A DNA stretch of 64,000 nucleotides from Buttiauxella sp. B2 (GTDB lineage Bacteria; Pseudomonadota; Gammaproteobacteria; Enterobacterales; Enterobacteriaceae). Below are positions 38,603 through 48,977 of this stretch, in pieces. The stretch lies in assembly GCF_006376615.1 (NCBI RefSeq), contig NZ_VEXQ01000001.1, forward strand, positions 310,001 through 374,000, written 5' to 3'. Each line of letters opens with the position of its first letter. Position 1 is the stretch's first letter. The position numbers and the translations under genes are program-made. Under the pieces are notes generated by a model, which saw only the letters and a program-made list of their open reading frames with translations, was not told the DNA's origin and searched no databases.

Positions 38603-41600
38603 TTAGAAGCTGTACTTCACTCCAACCATCGCGGCTGCGTCGTTATAGCCTTTATCACCGACCTGAACGCCGACATTACCCCACAGATTCAGGTTATTAT
38701 TAAGCTGCCCCTCAACACCGGTTTTGATTTCCCCGATATCGCGTGCACCACTCTGATAAACGCTCTCGCCATCCATTCGGGTGCCGAAGTCATTGGTGTT
38801 ATGGATCCAGTTAACTTCTACAAACGGCTGGAAGGTTCGGTTTTTACCATCATCAATTTTGTTGTGGCCCTTCAGGAAAGTACGCACACCCAGACGCGTT
38901 TGGACATTACCGTCACCTTCACCATTCACACGAGTGCCGTTACTTTCACGGTGGTCATCTGCCTTAACCCCCATCCAGATAGCTTGCGCCTGAGGCTGGA
39001 CATACCACTCATTCAGAGAACCCTGGCTGCCAGTATATTCACCCAGTTTGTGGGTGTAGCCCAGCTCGATGGATGCGGTGATGCCACTGGATTTGTAGGA
39101 CTCACCCTGAATATCCTGGCCTTTCACATCGTTGTTGAACCAGCCGTATTGCGCCCAACTATCAACATAGGTCCCTTGATAGGTTTCGTCGTTTTCATAC
39201 CAGGTGGCGTACAGGCCCGCACTGTAACCATTCACAGAACCTTTGGAATGATATCCGGTAACTTTGGAGTGAGTGTTGCTGCTGTTATTACCGTAACCCG
39301 CCATTGCCCCAAGGTGCAGACGTTGCAGACCATCGCCGCTCCACTGCGCCAGATCGCCGCCCAGTTGCACGACGTAACGGTTGCTCTGAGTGTTGAGCTG
39401 GCCGCTGCTATCTTTCCAGTTGTTATGCCCACCAACCTGGCGCAACCACAGACTGGTGACTTTCTGCTCACCGGTTAGTGCGTCGGTGTACTGAGTTTCC
39501 CCCAGACGGTCATGCAGTCGGGTGACAAACATGGTATTAGCAGCAGCAAGGTTCGCGGTATAGCTGGCCGATTCCGGACGAACGACAGGAGTACCTTGAT
39601 GTCCTGACTCAGGTGTCGTTGGTTTTGATGGCTCAAGCGGAGTGAGTGGCAATTCTGTTGACGGCTCAATCGGTACAATCGGTACAATCGGTACAACCGG
39701 TACAACCGGTACAACCGGTTCGATTGGCGGTTTATCCCCCATACTAGTCAAATACCAGTTGGCCCCTTTTTGCACCAGGTTGTAATCATACGCCCCGGCA
39801 ACAATACGTCCTGATTTGGTGAAAGTACCGTCAGATAGACCTTTCACATCAACAAGTTCGATGCCTTCAACTGTTTCCGCGCCATGGCCACCGATATTGC
39901 TGATCTTCATGAAGGTGTTGCCAGTGGTATCACCGTTGACCACCAGTTTATCTGTCACAGAAGCGTCATCACCCAAAACAGTGTTCATCACCAGAGTGCC
40001 GTCCTGCCCGTGCCAGTTATTGGCGGTCAGGGTGTGCCCGGCTGTCATTGGTGAAGTGGTTGGCTCAGCATAATTTATCGTACCCGCCAGGTTTACGTCG
40101 TCGACCACAGAGTCACCCGTCATGTTCCAGGTACTGGGTTTATCGATGTTTACATCGGCTGGGTCGATCTTGCCGGTTAGCGTGGCACCGTTACGCAGAG
40201 AAAGCGCGCTGTTGTCTTTGCCGATGATATTACTGGTTAACTGGGAGCCACCCTTACTGCCATCAAGCACTAACTCGCCGCCATCGATATGGGTGTCACC
40301 AGTCCAACCTGTTTTGCCGGTCAGCGTCAGGGAACCGTCACCGGTTTTAGTTAGGCTGCCTTCAGAAGTGCCATCGACAATATTTCCGGCGTAACTGGAA
40401 TCATCTGCGGCTGTCACATTGTTGACGGTCAGTGTTGCACCATTCAACTGAACTTCCCCCCCGGTACCGCCAAGACGGTTCACCCGTTGGTTATTGCCGT
40501 TCAAATCAAATACGCCACCATTGATATTCACTTCATCGCTGCTGGCAATGCTATCAACTTCATCAGTACGCAGCGCACCTGCGTTGATGGTCGTTTTACC
40601 GGTATAGGTATTTGCGAAAGCTAAAATGGTGGTGCCATCGCCTTGTTGGGTCAATGAACCTGTGCCTGAAATCACACCTGAAAGCGTGGTTTCCGTTGGG
40701 TTAGTGATGACAAATGCGCTGTTGTTGAGGACGTTACCGACGATGGTGCCTGAAGTGCTGCCATCACCCAGTTGCAGAGTACCGCCGCTGATAGTGGTGC
40801 CACCGGTGTAAGTATTCGCGCCAGTCAACACAGTCGTGCCACTGAGGTTCTTCACTACTCCCTTACCTGAAACTTTCGCAGAAAGAAGGTAATTTCCTGA
40901 GGTGTCTGAGTGGTTAAACACCAGCGCATTATTTGCATTCAGCAAATCAATTTTTGGTGTTCCCAGCGTGCCTGCTGAAGTGGCAGGCGACCCTTCTTCA
41001 GCGCCGATATAAATAGTGCTGCCATCGCCCGCTACATTGATGCCATCTCCAGCTACGACGCGGCCTTGATCGGCAACGACCAACTTCCCGGTACTGTCAG
41101 CGAGGCTGCCATCCTCGGAGTTAAAACCGATGGAGAGTGTGCGATCCGTTCCAAGATCCCAGGTTGAGCCTACGCCAGTGATGGTCGCATTGCCTGTCGA
41201 TCCCGCGGATGTGGCAATACCACCGCCATTACTGTTGATGGTGCCACCTGTTGAAATATTTAAGGTGCCAGTTCCGCTGCCACCCACATTCAATGGACCA
41301 TCAGTAATCGTCAAATTGGAGCCATTTCCTGCGACATTCACGGTACCGTTAGCATTTGCACCATGGCCAAGAGTGGACGATGAGTTGGAGATCACTTTCC
41401 CACCGTTGGTGATGTTTAGTGTTCCAGTACCGTTGGTTCCGACGGTTATCCCGGAACTTGGGTCTACATTCACAATTAACTGAGAACCTGCGCCATCAAC
41501 GTTGACCACACCGGTTCCACCATCATTCTGTCCGATGTTTATAAACTTAGCGTAAGCTTCGCCACCGTTCTTAATATCCAGCGTGCCATCACCCCCCCCG

Positions 41601-41944
41601 CCCACAGTTGTGGTTCCGCCGCCACCTGGAAGGTTAGAACTGGCGACACTGTCGTACCAAGTGCCACCATCAATGGTTAGTGTTCCTTTATCGCCGCGAC
41701 TGTAACCCAGTACTGAACCCGAACTCTGACCCGAGGTATGCCCTGAGGCAACAGTCTCACCCTGGTTGATAATCAGCGAGCCAGTACCGCCATTACCGAT
41801 AAATAAGGCATCCGGGTTTTCAGGAAAATCAGCAATGGTTTCATCTTGATTGATTGTTACGGCGTGGACTGCAGTAGTACACAGCGAGACTGCGATAAAT
41901 AAACCCAGACCTTCGCGTGATACCGCTTTATAAATATACTTCAT
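38603..41944 (-). CDS. Autotransporter adhesin-like protein (type Va secretion)
   Basis: A 1113-residue autotransporter. Signal peptide about 1-28 (ends AVHA). The passenger (about 29-735) is rich in Gly/Asn/Thr and built of beta-helix repeats of the GTGTLNITNGG and LTGANTYTGGTTISGGTL types. A Pro/Val/Ile linker (about 738-790) precedes a 12-strand outer-membrane barrel from about residue 823, ending in the classical GVKYSF C-terminus. Likely surface-exposed, possibly adhesion or aggregation; the ligand is unknown. Its isolation among island remnants suggests acquisition. Confidence 0.92.
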   Translation of the reverse strand: MKYIYKAVSREGLGLFIAVSLCTTAVHAVTINQDETIADFPENPDALFIGNGGTGSLIINQGETVASGHTSGQSSGSVLGYSRGDKGTLTIDGGTWYDSVASSNLPGGGGTTTVGGGGDGTLDIKNGGEAYAKFINIGQNDGGTGVVNVDGAGSQLIVNVDPSSGITVGTNGTGTLNITNGGKVISNSSSTLGHGANANGTVNVAGNGSNLTITDGPLNVGGSGTGTLNISTGGTINSNGGGIATSAGSTGNATITGVGSTWDLGTDRTLSIGFNSEDGSLADSTGKLVVADQGRVVAGDGINVAGDGSTIYIGAEEGSPATSAGTLGTPKIDLLNANNALVFNHSDTSGNYLLSAKVSGKGVVKNLSGTTVLTGANTYTGGTTISGGTLQLGDGSTSGTIVGNVLNNSAFVITNPTETTLSGVISGTGSLTQQGDGTTILAFANTYTGKTTINAGALRTDEVDSIASSDEVNINGGVFDLNGNNQRVNRLGGTGGEVQLNGATLTVNNVTAADDSSYAGNIVDGTSEGSLTKTGDGSLTLTGKTGWTGDTHIDGGELVLDGSKGGSQLTSNIIGKDNSALSLRNGATLTGKIDPADVNIDKPSTWNMTGDSVVDDVNLAGTINYAEPTTSPMTAGHTLTANNWHGQDGTLVMNTVLGDDASVTDKLVVNGDTTGNTFMKISNIGGHGAETVEGIELVDVKGLSDGTFTKSGRIVAGAYDYNLVQKGANWYLTSMGDKPPIEPVVPVVPVVPIVPIVPIEPSTELPLTPLEPSKPTTPESGHQGTPVVRPESASYTANLAAANTMFVTRLHDRLGETQYTDALTGEQKVTSLWLRQVGGHNNWKDSSGQLNTQSNRYVVQLGGDLAQWSGDGLQRLHLGAMAGYGNNSSNTHSKVTGYHSKGSVNGYSAGLYATWYENDETYQGTYVDSWAQYGWFNNDVKGQDIQGESYKSSGITASIELGYTHKLGEYTGSQGSLNEWYVQPQAQAIWMGVKADDHRESNGTRVNGEGDGNVQTRLGVRTFLKGHNKIDDGKNRTFQPFVEVNWIHNTNDFGTRMDGESVYQSGARDIGEIKTGVEGQLNNNLNLWGNVGVQVGDKGYNDAAAMVGVKYSF
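39663..39725. repeat. 9-bp tandem repeats encoding the autotransporter linker
   Basis: Seven 9-bp units, five exact copies of GGTACAATC or GGTACAACC plus degenerate ends, encode repeated Pro-(Val/Ile)-Val tripeptides in the linker. Unit length is a multiple of three, so copy-number change would alter linker length without a frameshift. Confidence 0.85.
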
Positions 41945-42997
41945 ACGATTTATTATCTCGAAATCTATTATTAAAAATCTAATAGATTGGGATTCATTCC
42001 CATGTTTCTGGTTGCAATAAATGCAATTCCTAATTATATAAAAATGAGCAAAAGTCAGTATCCGAAGACACTGCTTGTTTAGTTTTCATACAACTCATTA
42101 CTCATTAATGTATCATTTCAAACAGAGAGAAGGGAATTGAGTGCCAGTATTATTAATTTTAGATAAGTGTAATCATTCAAATTGGTTTAAGAAGTCAGGA
42201 TAAACCCTTATCTGTTATGGTCTACATTTTTAACCAATTTCAATAAAATAACGATATTATCTTATGATCATTAATTTAATTAAGATGTTGATTTTAAATA
42301 CTTTTATTTATTCATTAAACAGCAAATTATTGATGGGCAATCATCAGGTGATACTGCTAATTTTAAAACAGTTTCTCTTGGTAAAAATTTAGCCTTATTG
42401 ATTTAACTTAAGCGCATCGGTGGAAGTTTTTATTTACATGCAAGTCGTAGTATTTTTAAATTATTGTTAAATGATAATCATCTCATTTCCCGTATTGACT
42501 ATTTATTCTCCTTTTAATCGTATATATAGCTTAAAAACCATAATTTTATAGTGGAGTTATGGTTTGGCGGGAACAAATTTGATCATGAAATAGACAATGG
42601 TGATTAATATTGTTGTTTATTTGTTCATAGATGAGCGGGAAATAATCCCGCTTGGTTAATACCGTTTCAATGAAATAAAGAAGGGTGTCTGAGACAACAC
42701 TTTTCACATTTTGGTGGAGTAAAAAGATCACAAATCTCTATGCTTGTCTCGATTTGTGGGGATGTCTCAGCGCTCCGGCGGTTTTTTAATGCTTATCTGT
42801 AACAGTCGCTAGTACCCGTTGGGCTTGATCAAACTCTGGAATGTAATGATGTTGTGAGGATTTTGCATATGACATTATCCGCAAGCTGGATACACCTCAC
42901 TTTAGCTGGCTTGCTGTAGGTATAATTATTGGCAATTCTCCTACCCTGTAACCCAATATGTATTCGTCTAAGCTTTTTTCATCTGCATGATACAGCT
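41945..42997. other. 1-kb AT-rich intergenic region
   Basis: Markedly AT-rich, with no supported ORF on either strand; the longest frames (about 60 codons) lack ribosome sites. It must hold the promoter of the autotransporter at its left end. The composition fits an H-NS-silenced region upstream of an acquired surface-protein gene, which is inference. Confidence 0.5.
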
Positions 42998-43189
42998 CTA
43001 ATTAACCTGCAATGCCGCTACCTGCATGGCATGGTGAGAGACATTTCGCTTTGTGCATTGCAACTTCTCCAGCGCACGCACCTTATGTGATGACAACGTT
43101 TTCTCAGACAGCATAAATTTCGCGCATAAGTCAACCACTGGTATGCCCGGAAAAACTGCTTTCAGTACTTCCAATACTGTTTTCATCAT
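42998..43189 (-). pseudogene. Remnant of a LuxR-type DNA-binding regulator
   Basis: A 63-codon frame contains LCAKFMLSEKTLSSHKVRAL followed by EKLQCTKRN, recognisable as a LuxR/NarL helix-turn-helix. The receiver or N-terminal domain is missing and the fragment is too short to be a normal regulator. Confidence 0.45.
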
Positions 43190-43493
43190 TTTCTCCAGAA
43201 TCAGACGCTGGCCATGTTAATTTTTTCGTTGTCGTGGATGCGCTGGGTATTTTCTTACCAGAGCTTGTCCCAAATACGTTTGGCAGCGTCCGGGGACATA
43301 TTTTTGATGTCTGCCGTGGTCGCGGAATTACGTGTTGCAATTTCAATGACGCTTTTTTCAGGATGTTTACACTTGAACCAAGAAAGCGTTTGCGAGCGAG
43401 TGGCCGATACCCCTCGAATCTTTCGAAACTGAAACGTGTCTTAGGGCAGAGGTATCGGGATATTTTGAAATCTTTAACCCAGAGTTCCGCACG

Positions 43494-43865
43494 GTGATCG
43501 ATAACCAGGGTCAGCTCGTCAGCAACGTATTTCCCCACTGGTACGTGCCGGACAAATCACGACCATTCGTCAGCAGCCTGGCGAACCGTTGTGATTTTCT
43601 GATTAGTTCTGGCAGAAGAAAAAACAGCGTTGACGGCAGTGTCAATCTTGATGGGTTAACCAAAGGATTTGTGAAGGCAAGAAATGCTTCTGGAATTGAA
43701 TTTTCTGAACAACCGCCGACCTTCCACGAGATACGGAGTCTGGTCAGTAGATTATATGAAGCGGAACACGGGAAGGAATTTACTCAGAAACTTTTAGGTC
43801 ATACGACTCAAAAAATGACTGAAAAATATTTGGATTCGAGGAAAAAGGAGTTTATGTTGTTATGA
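43494..43865 (+). pseudogene. C-terminal fragment of a lambda-type tyrosine integrase
   Basis: The last 70 or so codons read FVKARNASGIEFSEQPPTFH then EIRSLVSRLYE, KLLGHTTQKMTEKYLDSR and a stop, matching the lambda/HK022 integrase catalytic end: His-x-x-Arg, Leu-Gly-His and the Tyr nucleophile. The N-terminal binding domains and first catalytic Arg region are absent. The frame runs upstream to about 43380 with unrelated-looking residues. The stop is 80 bp from the sdsR-like att sequence and points toward it, the usual int-att arrangement. Confidence 0.7.
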
Positions 43866-43944
43866 GTCTATTAAGCGGAAACTCGAAAGCCCGGATATTA
43901 GTTCTCAAACCGACTCACGTAAGCAATTGTTTTAAAACATATAT

Positions 43945-43968
43945 AAAAAAAGACCGAATACGATTCCT
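43945..43968 (-). other. att-like copy of the sdsR (ryeB) 3' end
   Basis: On the minus strand the bases read AGGAATCGTATTCGGTCT followed by a T run. This matches the last 23 bp of the E. coli SdsR sRNA gene, its 3' terminator arm, with about one difference. The sequence to the right does not continue as SdsR. This 23-bp end is a reported insertion site for phages and islands in Salmonella. The neighbouring integrase fragment and the distance from pphA support a junction between two integrated elements. The rest of 43866-44194 shows no gene. Confidence 0.7.
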
Positions 43969-44194
43969 ATTCTCGTCAAACACCATTAATATCATTTAAA
44001 ATCAATGCGTTAGGAAACAAACTCACCATTCTTTTCTCTTGAAAGCATGTTAATTCATTTCAGCATAATCAAATACTTGGCATTTTTACCGTAACCTTTC
44101 GTGGAATTTTCGAGATAACTTCGCACCGATCCAACCCACCTTCTGCTCTAATAACTTTGCGTAATCTATACTTCCATTTTAATTGGAGGTGACC

Positions 44195-44863
44195 ATGTGC
44201 GGACGTTTTTCCCAGTCCCAAACACGTGAAGATTATCTTTCCTACCTTGCAGATGAAGCTGAACGTAACATTCCCTACGACCCCGAGCCTATTGCTCGTT
44301 ATAACGTCGCGCCCGGCACTCGGGTTTTATTACTTTCTGAACGCGACGAAAAGCTGCATGTTGACCCTGTTCACTGGGGTTATGCACCCGCATGGTGGGA
44401 TAAAACCCCGTTAATTAATGCCCGTGTTGAAACAGCAGCTACCAGCAGAATGTTTAAACCGCTGTGGCAACATGGCCGCGCTATCGTTTTTGCTGACGGT
44501 TGGTTTGAATGGAAAAAGGATGGCGAGAAGAAACAGCCCTACTTCATTCACCGCGCCGACGGGAAGCCTATATTCATGGCCGCCATTGGCAGCACACCAT
44601 TCGAACGTGGTGATGATGCAGAAGGGTTTCTGATAGTGACTACGGCTGCGGATAAGGGGCTTATTGATATTCACGACCGTAGGCCATTAGTTTTGTCACC
44701 AGAAGCTGCTCGTACGTGGATGAGACAGGATATTGGTGGGACGATATTGGAGGATCTAGTTGTACAGGGTGCTGTTGCAGCAGATAAGTTTGCCTGGTAT
44801 CAAGTTACACGCGCTGTGGGGAATGTAAGGAAGCAAGGTTCCGACCTTATAAATCCTATATAA
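44195..44863 (+). CDS. yedK: SRAP-domain abasic-site shielding protein (YedK)
   Basis: A 222-residue HMCES/YedK protein, which forms a thiazolidine DNA-protein crosslink with abasic sites in single-stranded DNA. The ATG at 44195 is chosen over the upstream frame because GGAGGTGACC precedes it and Cys must become the N-terminal catalytic residue (MCGRF). Active-site residues match YedK: Cys2, Asn75, Glu105 and His160. Here it lies inside prophage cargo next to the att-like site, unlike the E. coli chromosomal copy. Confidence 0.93.
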   Translation: MCGRFSQSQTREDYLSYLADEAERNIPYDPEPIARYNVAPGTRVLLLSERDEKLHVDPVHWGYAPAWWDKTPLINARVETAATSRMFKPLWQHGRAIVFADGWFEWKKDGEKKQPYFIHRADGKPIFMAAIGSTPFERGDDAEGFLIVTTAADKGLIDIHDRRPLVLSPEAARTWMRQDIGGTILEDLVVQGAVAADKFAWYQVTRAVGNVRKQGSDLINPI

Positions 44864-46090
<1,227 letters not shown>

Positions 46091-46336
46091 TTTCTGAATG
46101 GGGCAGGATTCGACTCAGAGTCACTTTTCTCTCATGACAGGCTTCTCCTGCCAGAAACGGACATTATTACCAATTTTTTGGTGTATTACTTCAATGTTTC
46201 TACGGTTTCTAGATGATTTATTTGATACGATTGAAGACTCAATAAAAATTTGCATTTATAATTCATTACAAATTAATGGGCGCACTAACAGTGCCCACTG
46301 GGAACTCCAGCCATTAATCAAATGATATAGGTCACC

Positions 46337-46861
46337 ATGGATACTTCAGAACACTGTAAAGAAGTTTACGCATACTTTGGCCTTGCCATGTATAGGGCCC
46401 AATGTGTTGAGCAGTCAATAGTACAGTTACTAATTTTCTTTGATTTCTTTAAAGAAAATGTGCCTAAATTCCGCACCAGTGAGGAGTGGGAAAAGGACTT
46501 CGATAAGTTTGATAAGGTGTTATCAAAAAAAACAATGGGGAGTCTTTTAGGTTTAGTAAAAGATCTAGGAATGTTAGACAATGATATTGAAAATATACTT
46601 TCTTTAGCTTTACAAAAACGAAACTGGTTAGCTCATGAGTATTTTGTTGATCATGCTTTAGACTTTATAAATGAAGCTGGTAGAAATAAAATGCTTAAAG
46701 AACTTGAATGTACTATCGAGATATTTAATTTGGTTGAAGATACATTGCAACCTATTTCCAGTTCTGCTGCACTTAAGTATGGGTTAACTGACGAGGCTTT
46801 GGAGGAAATCAAGAGAGAAATGTACAAATCTGTTGAAAGTGATTTTAATGCAAACAACTAG
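46337..46861 (+). CDS. HEPN-like hypothetical protein
   Basis: A 174-residue, mostly helical, AT-rich gene product. KRNWLAHEYF (residues 94-103) has the R-N-x3-H pattern (Arg95, His100) of the RX4-6H motif of HEPN ribonucleases, and the context (amphipathic helices, hydrophobic N-terminal half) fits that four-helix fold. No partner antitoxin is visible beside it. It faces the reverse-transcriptase gene tail to tail. HEPN assignment is inference from the motif. Confidence 0.55.
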   Translation: MDTSEHCKEVYAYFGLAMYRAQCVEQSIVQLLIFFDFFKENVPKFRTSEEWEKDFDKFDKVLSKKTMGSLLGLVKDLGMLDNDIENILSLALQKRNWLAHEYFVDHALDFINEAGRNKMLKELECTIEIFNLVEDTLQPISSSAALKYGLTDEALEEIKREMYKSVESDFNANN

Positions 46862-47042
46862 TCTGTTTTTCATTAACAATGAGAGGTTACACCGGAAAGA
46901 AAAATAGAAATAGTTATTAATATTTATAGCCTGACGACAGGGCCACGCCAACTGCCCTGCCCAAAATTAAATACGCAAACCTAATTTTTTATACATTGGT
47001 TGCAAAACAAATATGCGAAATCCATTAATGTTCTTGAGTACA

Positions 47043-48422
47043 TTAAGAAAAGCCAGAAATGTCCTGCTCAAGTTCTTTGACAGATGTTGAGATCTTGTAA
47101 TTAAACATTCTAGTAACTGATGCATTACTTAGCTTATTAACCTCTTCTTTCCCAATCCATAAAGAGACAATCTCTCTTTGCTGTTCTATTGCTAATGAAT
47201 CAAAATTGGGAATATATCGATGAGAATCTTTATCTCCACGCTGCCATTCATAGTATGTTTTGATCAAAGACTTTGGCCTGATATCCGTCTCTAACCCAAA
47301 GCGTTTAGTTAACTTTCTTATTGTGTGATTAACAGTTCTGAACTGAACGGTGTTTGATACTTGAGAAAAATAAGCCACCCAGCCCATACGTTTCCCATTA
47401 AAAATACAACCTGTAATACGCAAGTTTATCTTCCATTGACAGTACGCTATTGCTCGTTGCTTATCTCTCTTATTATTAGCTTTAGATAAAGCATGTCGAT
47501 AGGCAGTAAATATTTTTGCAAGTGAGGATTCAAATCGAAGTATGCTATCCTTCTTTATTCCAATTCCTTCATTATTTACTTCATAACCTAAGAAGTTAAA
47601 GCTTTCACTCAATAACCCTACTTTTGATTTTGATTTTGATTCAACGCTATCTATTGGATGAGGAGAAAGGCCAATACTTTCCAGTTTTTTCACAATAATG
47701 TTGGCCATTTCAACTGCTCGGCCAGTCGGAGTTAATATGAGTATGTCATCAACATATCTTTTATACCAGATATCAGTAACAAGGTTAATTTCAGTATCGA
47801 CATTTTGCAATGCAATTTCTGCCAATACATTAGAAATGGACAATCCCTGCGGTACACCAATGCTATTTTTAATTACGCCCTTGCTCCCTTTCGTCTCGCT
47901 TACTGTAGGGGTAGAGATAGCATTGTAAATTAATCCTCTGAACTCGGCTTTTCTGATTTTATTTTTTATGGAATCTTTAATTAATGCATGCGGAATTGAG
48001 GGGTAGAAGTTCTTAAGATCAATTTTGGCATACTCAGAGTACAGGCCAGAACTTATAGACTCTTTAAGTGACTCAATCACAACCTGAGGTAGCGAAAGCT
48101 TTGCACTCGGGAATACATTGATTAGAGCATCACATAGTGCTCGAAGAGTAATTCTATCCCGCACCGTCGGAATCGAAATCTGTCGAGGGTTTGAATGAGC
48201 GCCTTTAGAAATCAATTTTTCTTTGTAAGCAGTGAACTTATAGTTACCATCAACTACCTTTCTCACTATCAGGGCTATTTCATCCGCGCTGTTTTTTTCG
48301 AAACCACTTGGTCGTACACGATCTATACCAATTGCACCTGAGTCTTTAATCTTATCAAAAAATATTTCCTTAAGGTGTTTAGAAGTAAAATATCGTTTAA
48401 AACTACGCGCTGCACTACTCAT
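47043..48422 (-). CDS. Reverse transcriptase (UG/DRT- or retron-like)
   Basis: A 459-residue RNA-directed DNA polymerase. Palm motifs are intact: IDLKNFYPSI (134-143), GVPQGLSISN (189-198), catalytic RYVDDILIL (222-230) and FNFLGYEV (275-282). A C-terminal thumb/X-like region includes INLRITGCIFNGKRMGW. There is no maturase HNH domain or other fused enzyme, so it is not a group II intron RT. The ATG at 48422 overlaps the SLATT stop by 8 bp; an earlier in-frame ATG at 48461 lies inside the SLATT gene. Membership in a named defence-RT class could not be fixed. Confidence 0.88.
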   Translation of the reverse strand: MSSAARSFKRYFTSKHLKEIFFDKIKDSGAIGIDRVRPSGFEKNSADEIALIVRKVVDGNYKFTAYKEKLISKGAHSNPRQISIPTVRDRITLRALCDALINVFPSAKLSLPQVVIESLKESISSGLYSEYAKIDLKNFYPSIPHALIKDSIKNKIRKAEFRGLIYNAISTPTVSETKGSKGVIKNSIGVPQGLSISNVLAEIALQNVDTEINLVTDIWYKRYVDDILILTPTGRAVEMANIIVKKLESIGLSPHPIDSVESKSKSKVGLLSESFNFLGYEVNNEGIGIKKDSILRFESSLAKIFTAYRHALSKANNKRDKQRAIAYCQWKINLRITGCIFNGKRMGWVAYFSQVSNTVQFRTVNHTIRKLTKRFGLETDIRPKSLIKTYYEWQRGDKDSHRYIPNFDSLAIEQQREIVSLWIGKEEVNKLSNASVTRMFNYKISTSVKELEQDISGFS

Positions 48423-48954
48423 AGAGGAACAATCCAACGATAAAAGGGGCCAGATATGCAAATGCTAACATTATATATTTAACAAAAAAGGCAGCATAAA
48501 CATGTATATATTCTGTCCACTTAGGAGATCGAGATATTAACAGTGAAGAATTTTTCACGCGGAAAATTTTGTCATCCATGTCATTATGATTATCTACTTC
48601 ATTTAAAAGTTCGTCATATTTTGTAATATCGGTATCCATTACCGATCCCCTAGAATTTATTACATTATAAAGATGCTGCAATGCCAAGTAATTATTACGC
48701 ATATTCATTGCGCGACCACGGAAATTTCTGTTTGTAACAGATAATGACACACCGAGTAATGCAATTGACAAAATTGCGCTAAAAATATCAGTATCGCTAC
48801 CCAATAAATTTGGGTAACGAATTACAACCACAGCCAAAGCAACCCCTAAAACAGCGTACCAAACGAGAAGAAATTGGGAGTGTGTATCCATCCACTCTAA
48901 TCGATGATATGCATGAATTCGCGCCTTATAGGTGAACCATATTTTGTCCTTCAT
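48415..48954 (-). CDS. SLATT-type membrane effector protein
   Basis: A 179-residue protein resembling SLATT family 5: an N-terminal basic/aromatic helix (TYKARIHAYHRLEWMD), two close TM helices (27-46 and 57-73), a soluble helical region with NNYLALQHLYNV, and a third hydrophobic segment (157-177). SLATT proteins are predicted pore-forming effectors of nucleotide- or nucleic-acid-sensing immune systems, and family 5 has been linked to reverse transcriptases. Start chosen at 48954: GGAG sits 6 bases before this ATG but abuts the earlier one at 48960. Translationally coupled to the RT. Confidence 0.8.
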   Translation of the reverse strand: MKDKIWFTYKARIHAYHRLEWMDTHSQFLLVWYAVLGVALAVVVIRYPNLLGSDTDIFSAILSIALLGVSLSVTNRNFRGRAMNMRNNYLALQHLYNVINSRGSVMDTDITKYDELLNEVDNHNDMDDKIFRVKNSSLLISRSPKWTEYIHVYAAFFVKYIMLAFAYLAPFIVGLFLYE

Positions 48955-48977
48955 GAACATCTCCGTATGAAAAGAGA

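Noticed and set aside
39801-41483. Several long open frames on the plus strand opposite the autotransporter.
   Set aside because: They are antisense shadows of a repetitive Gly/Thr/Asn-rich gene, with Pro/Val/Ser-rich translations and no ribosome sites.
43131-43538. A 135-codon minus-strand frame in the remnant region.
   Set aside because: Low-complexity Ser/Lys-rich translation overlapping both the LuxR and integrase remnants; no family resemblance.
47043-48422. Group II intron or diversity-generating retroelement as origin of the reverse transcriptase.
   Set aside because: No maturase/HNH domain, no intron domain V-like structure noticed, and no template/variable repeat pair or DGR accessory gene nearby.
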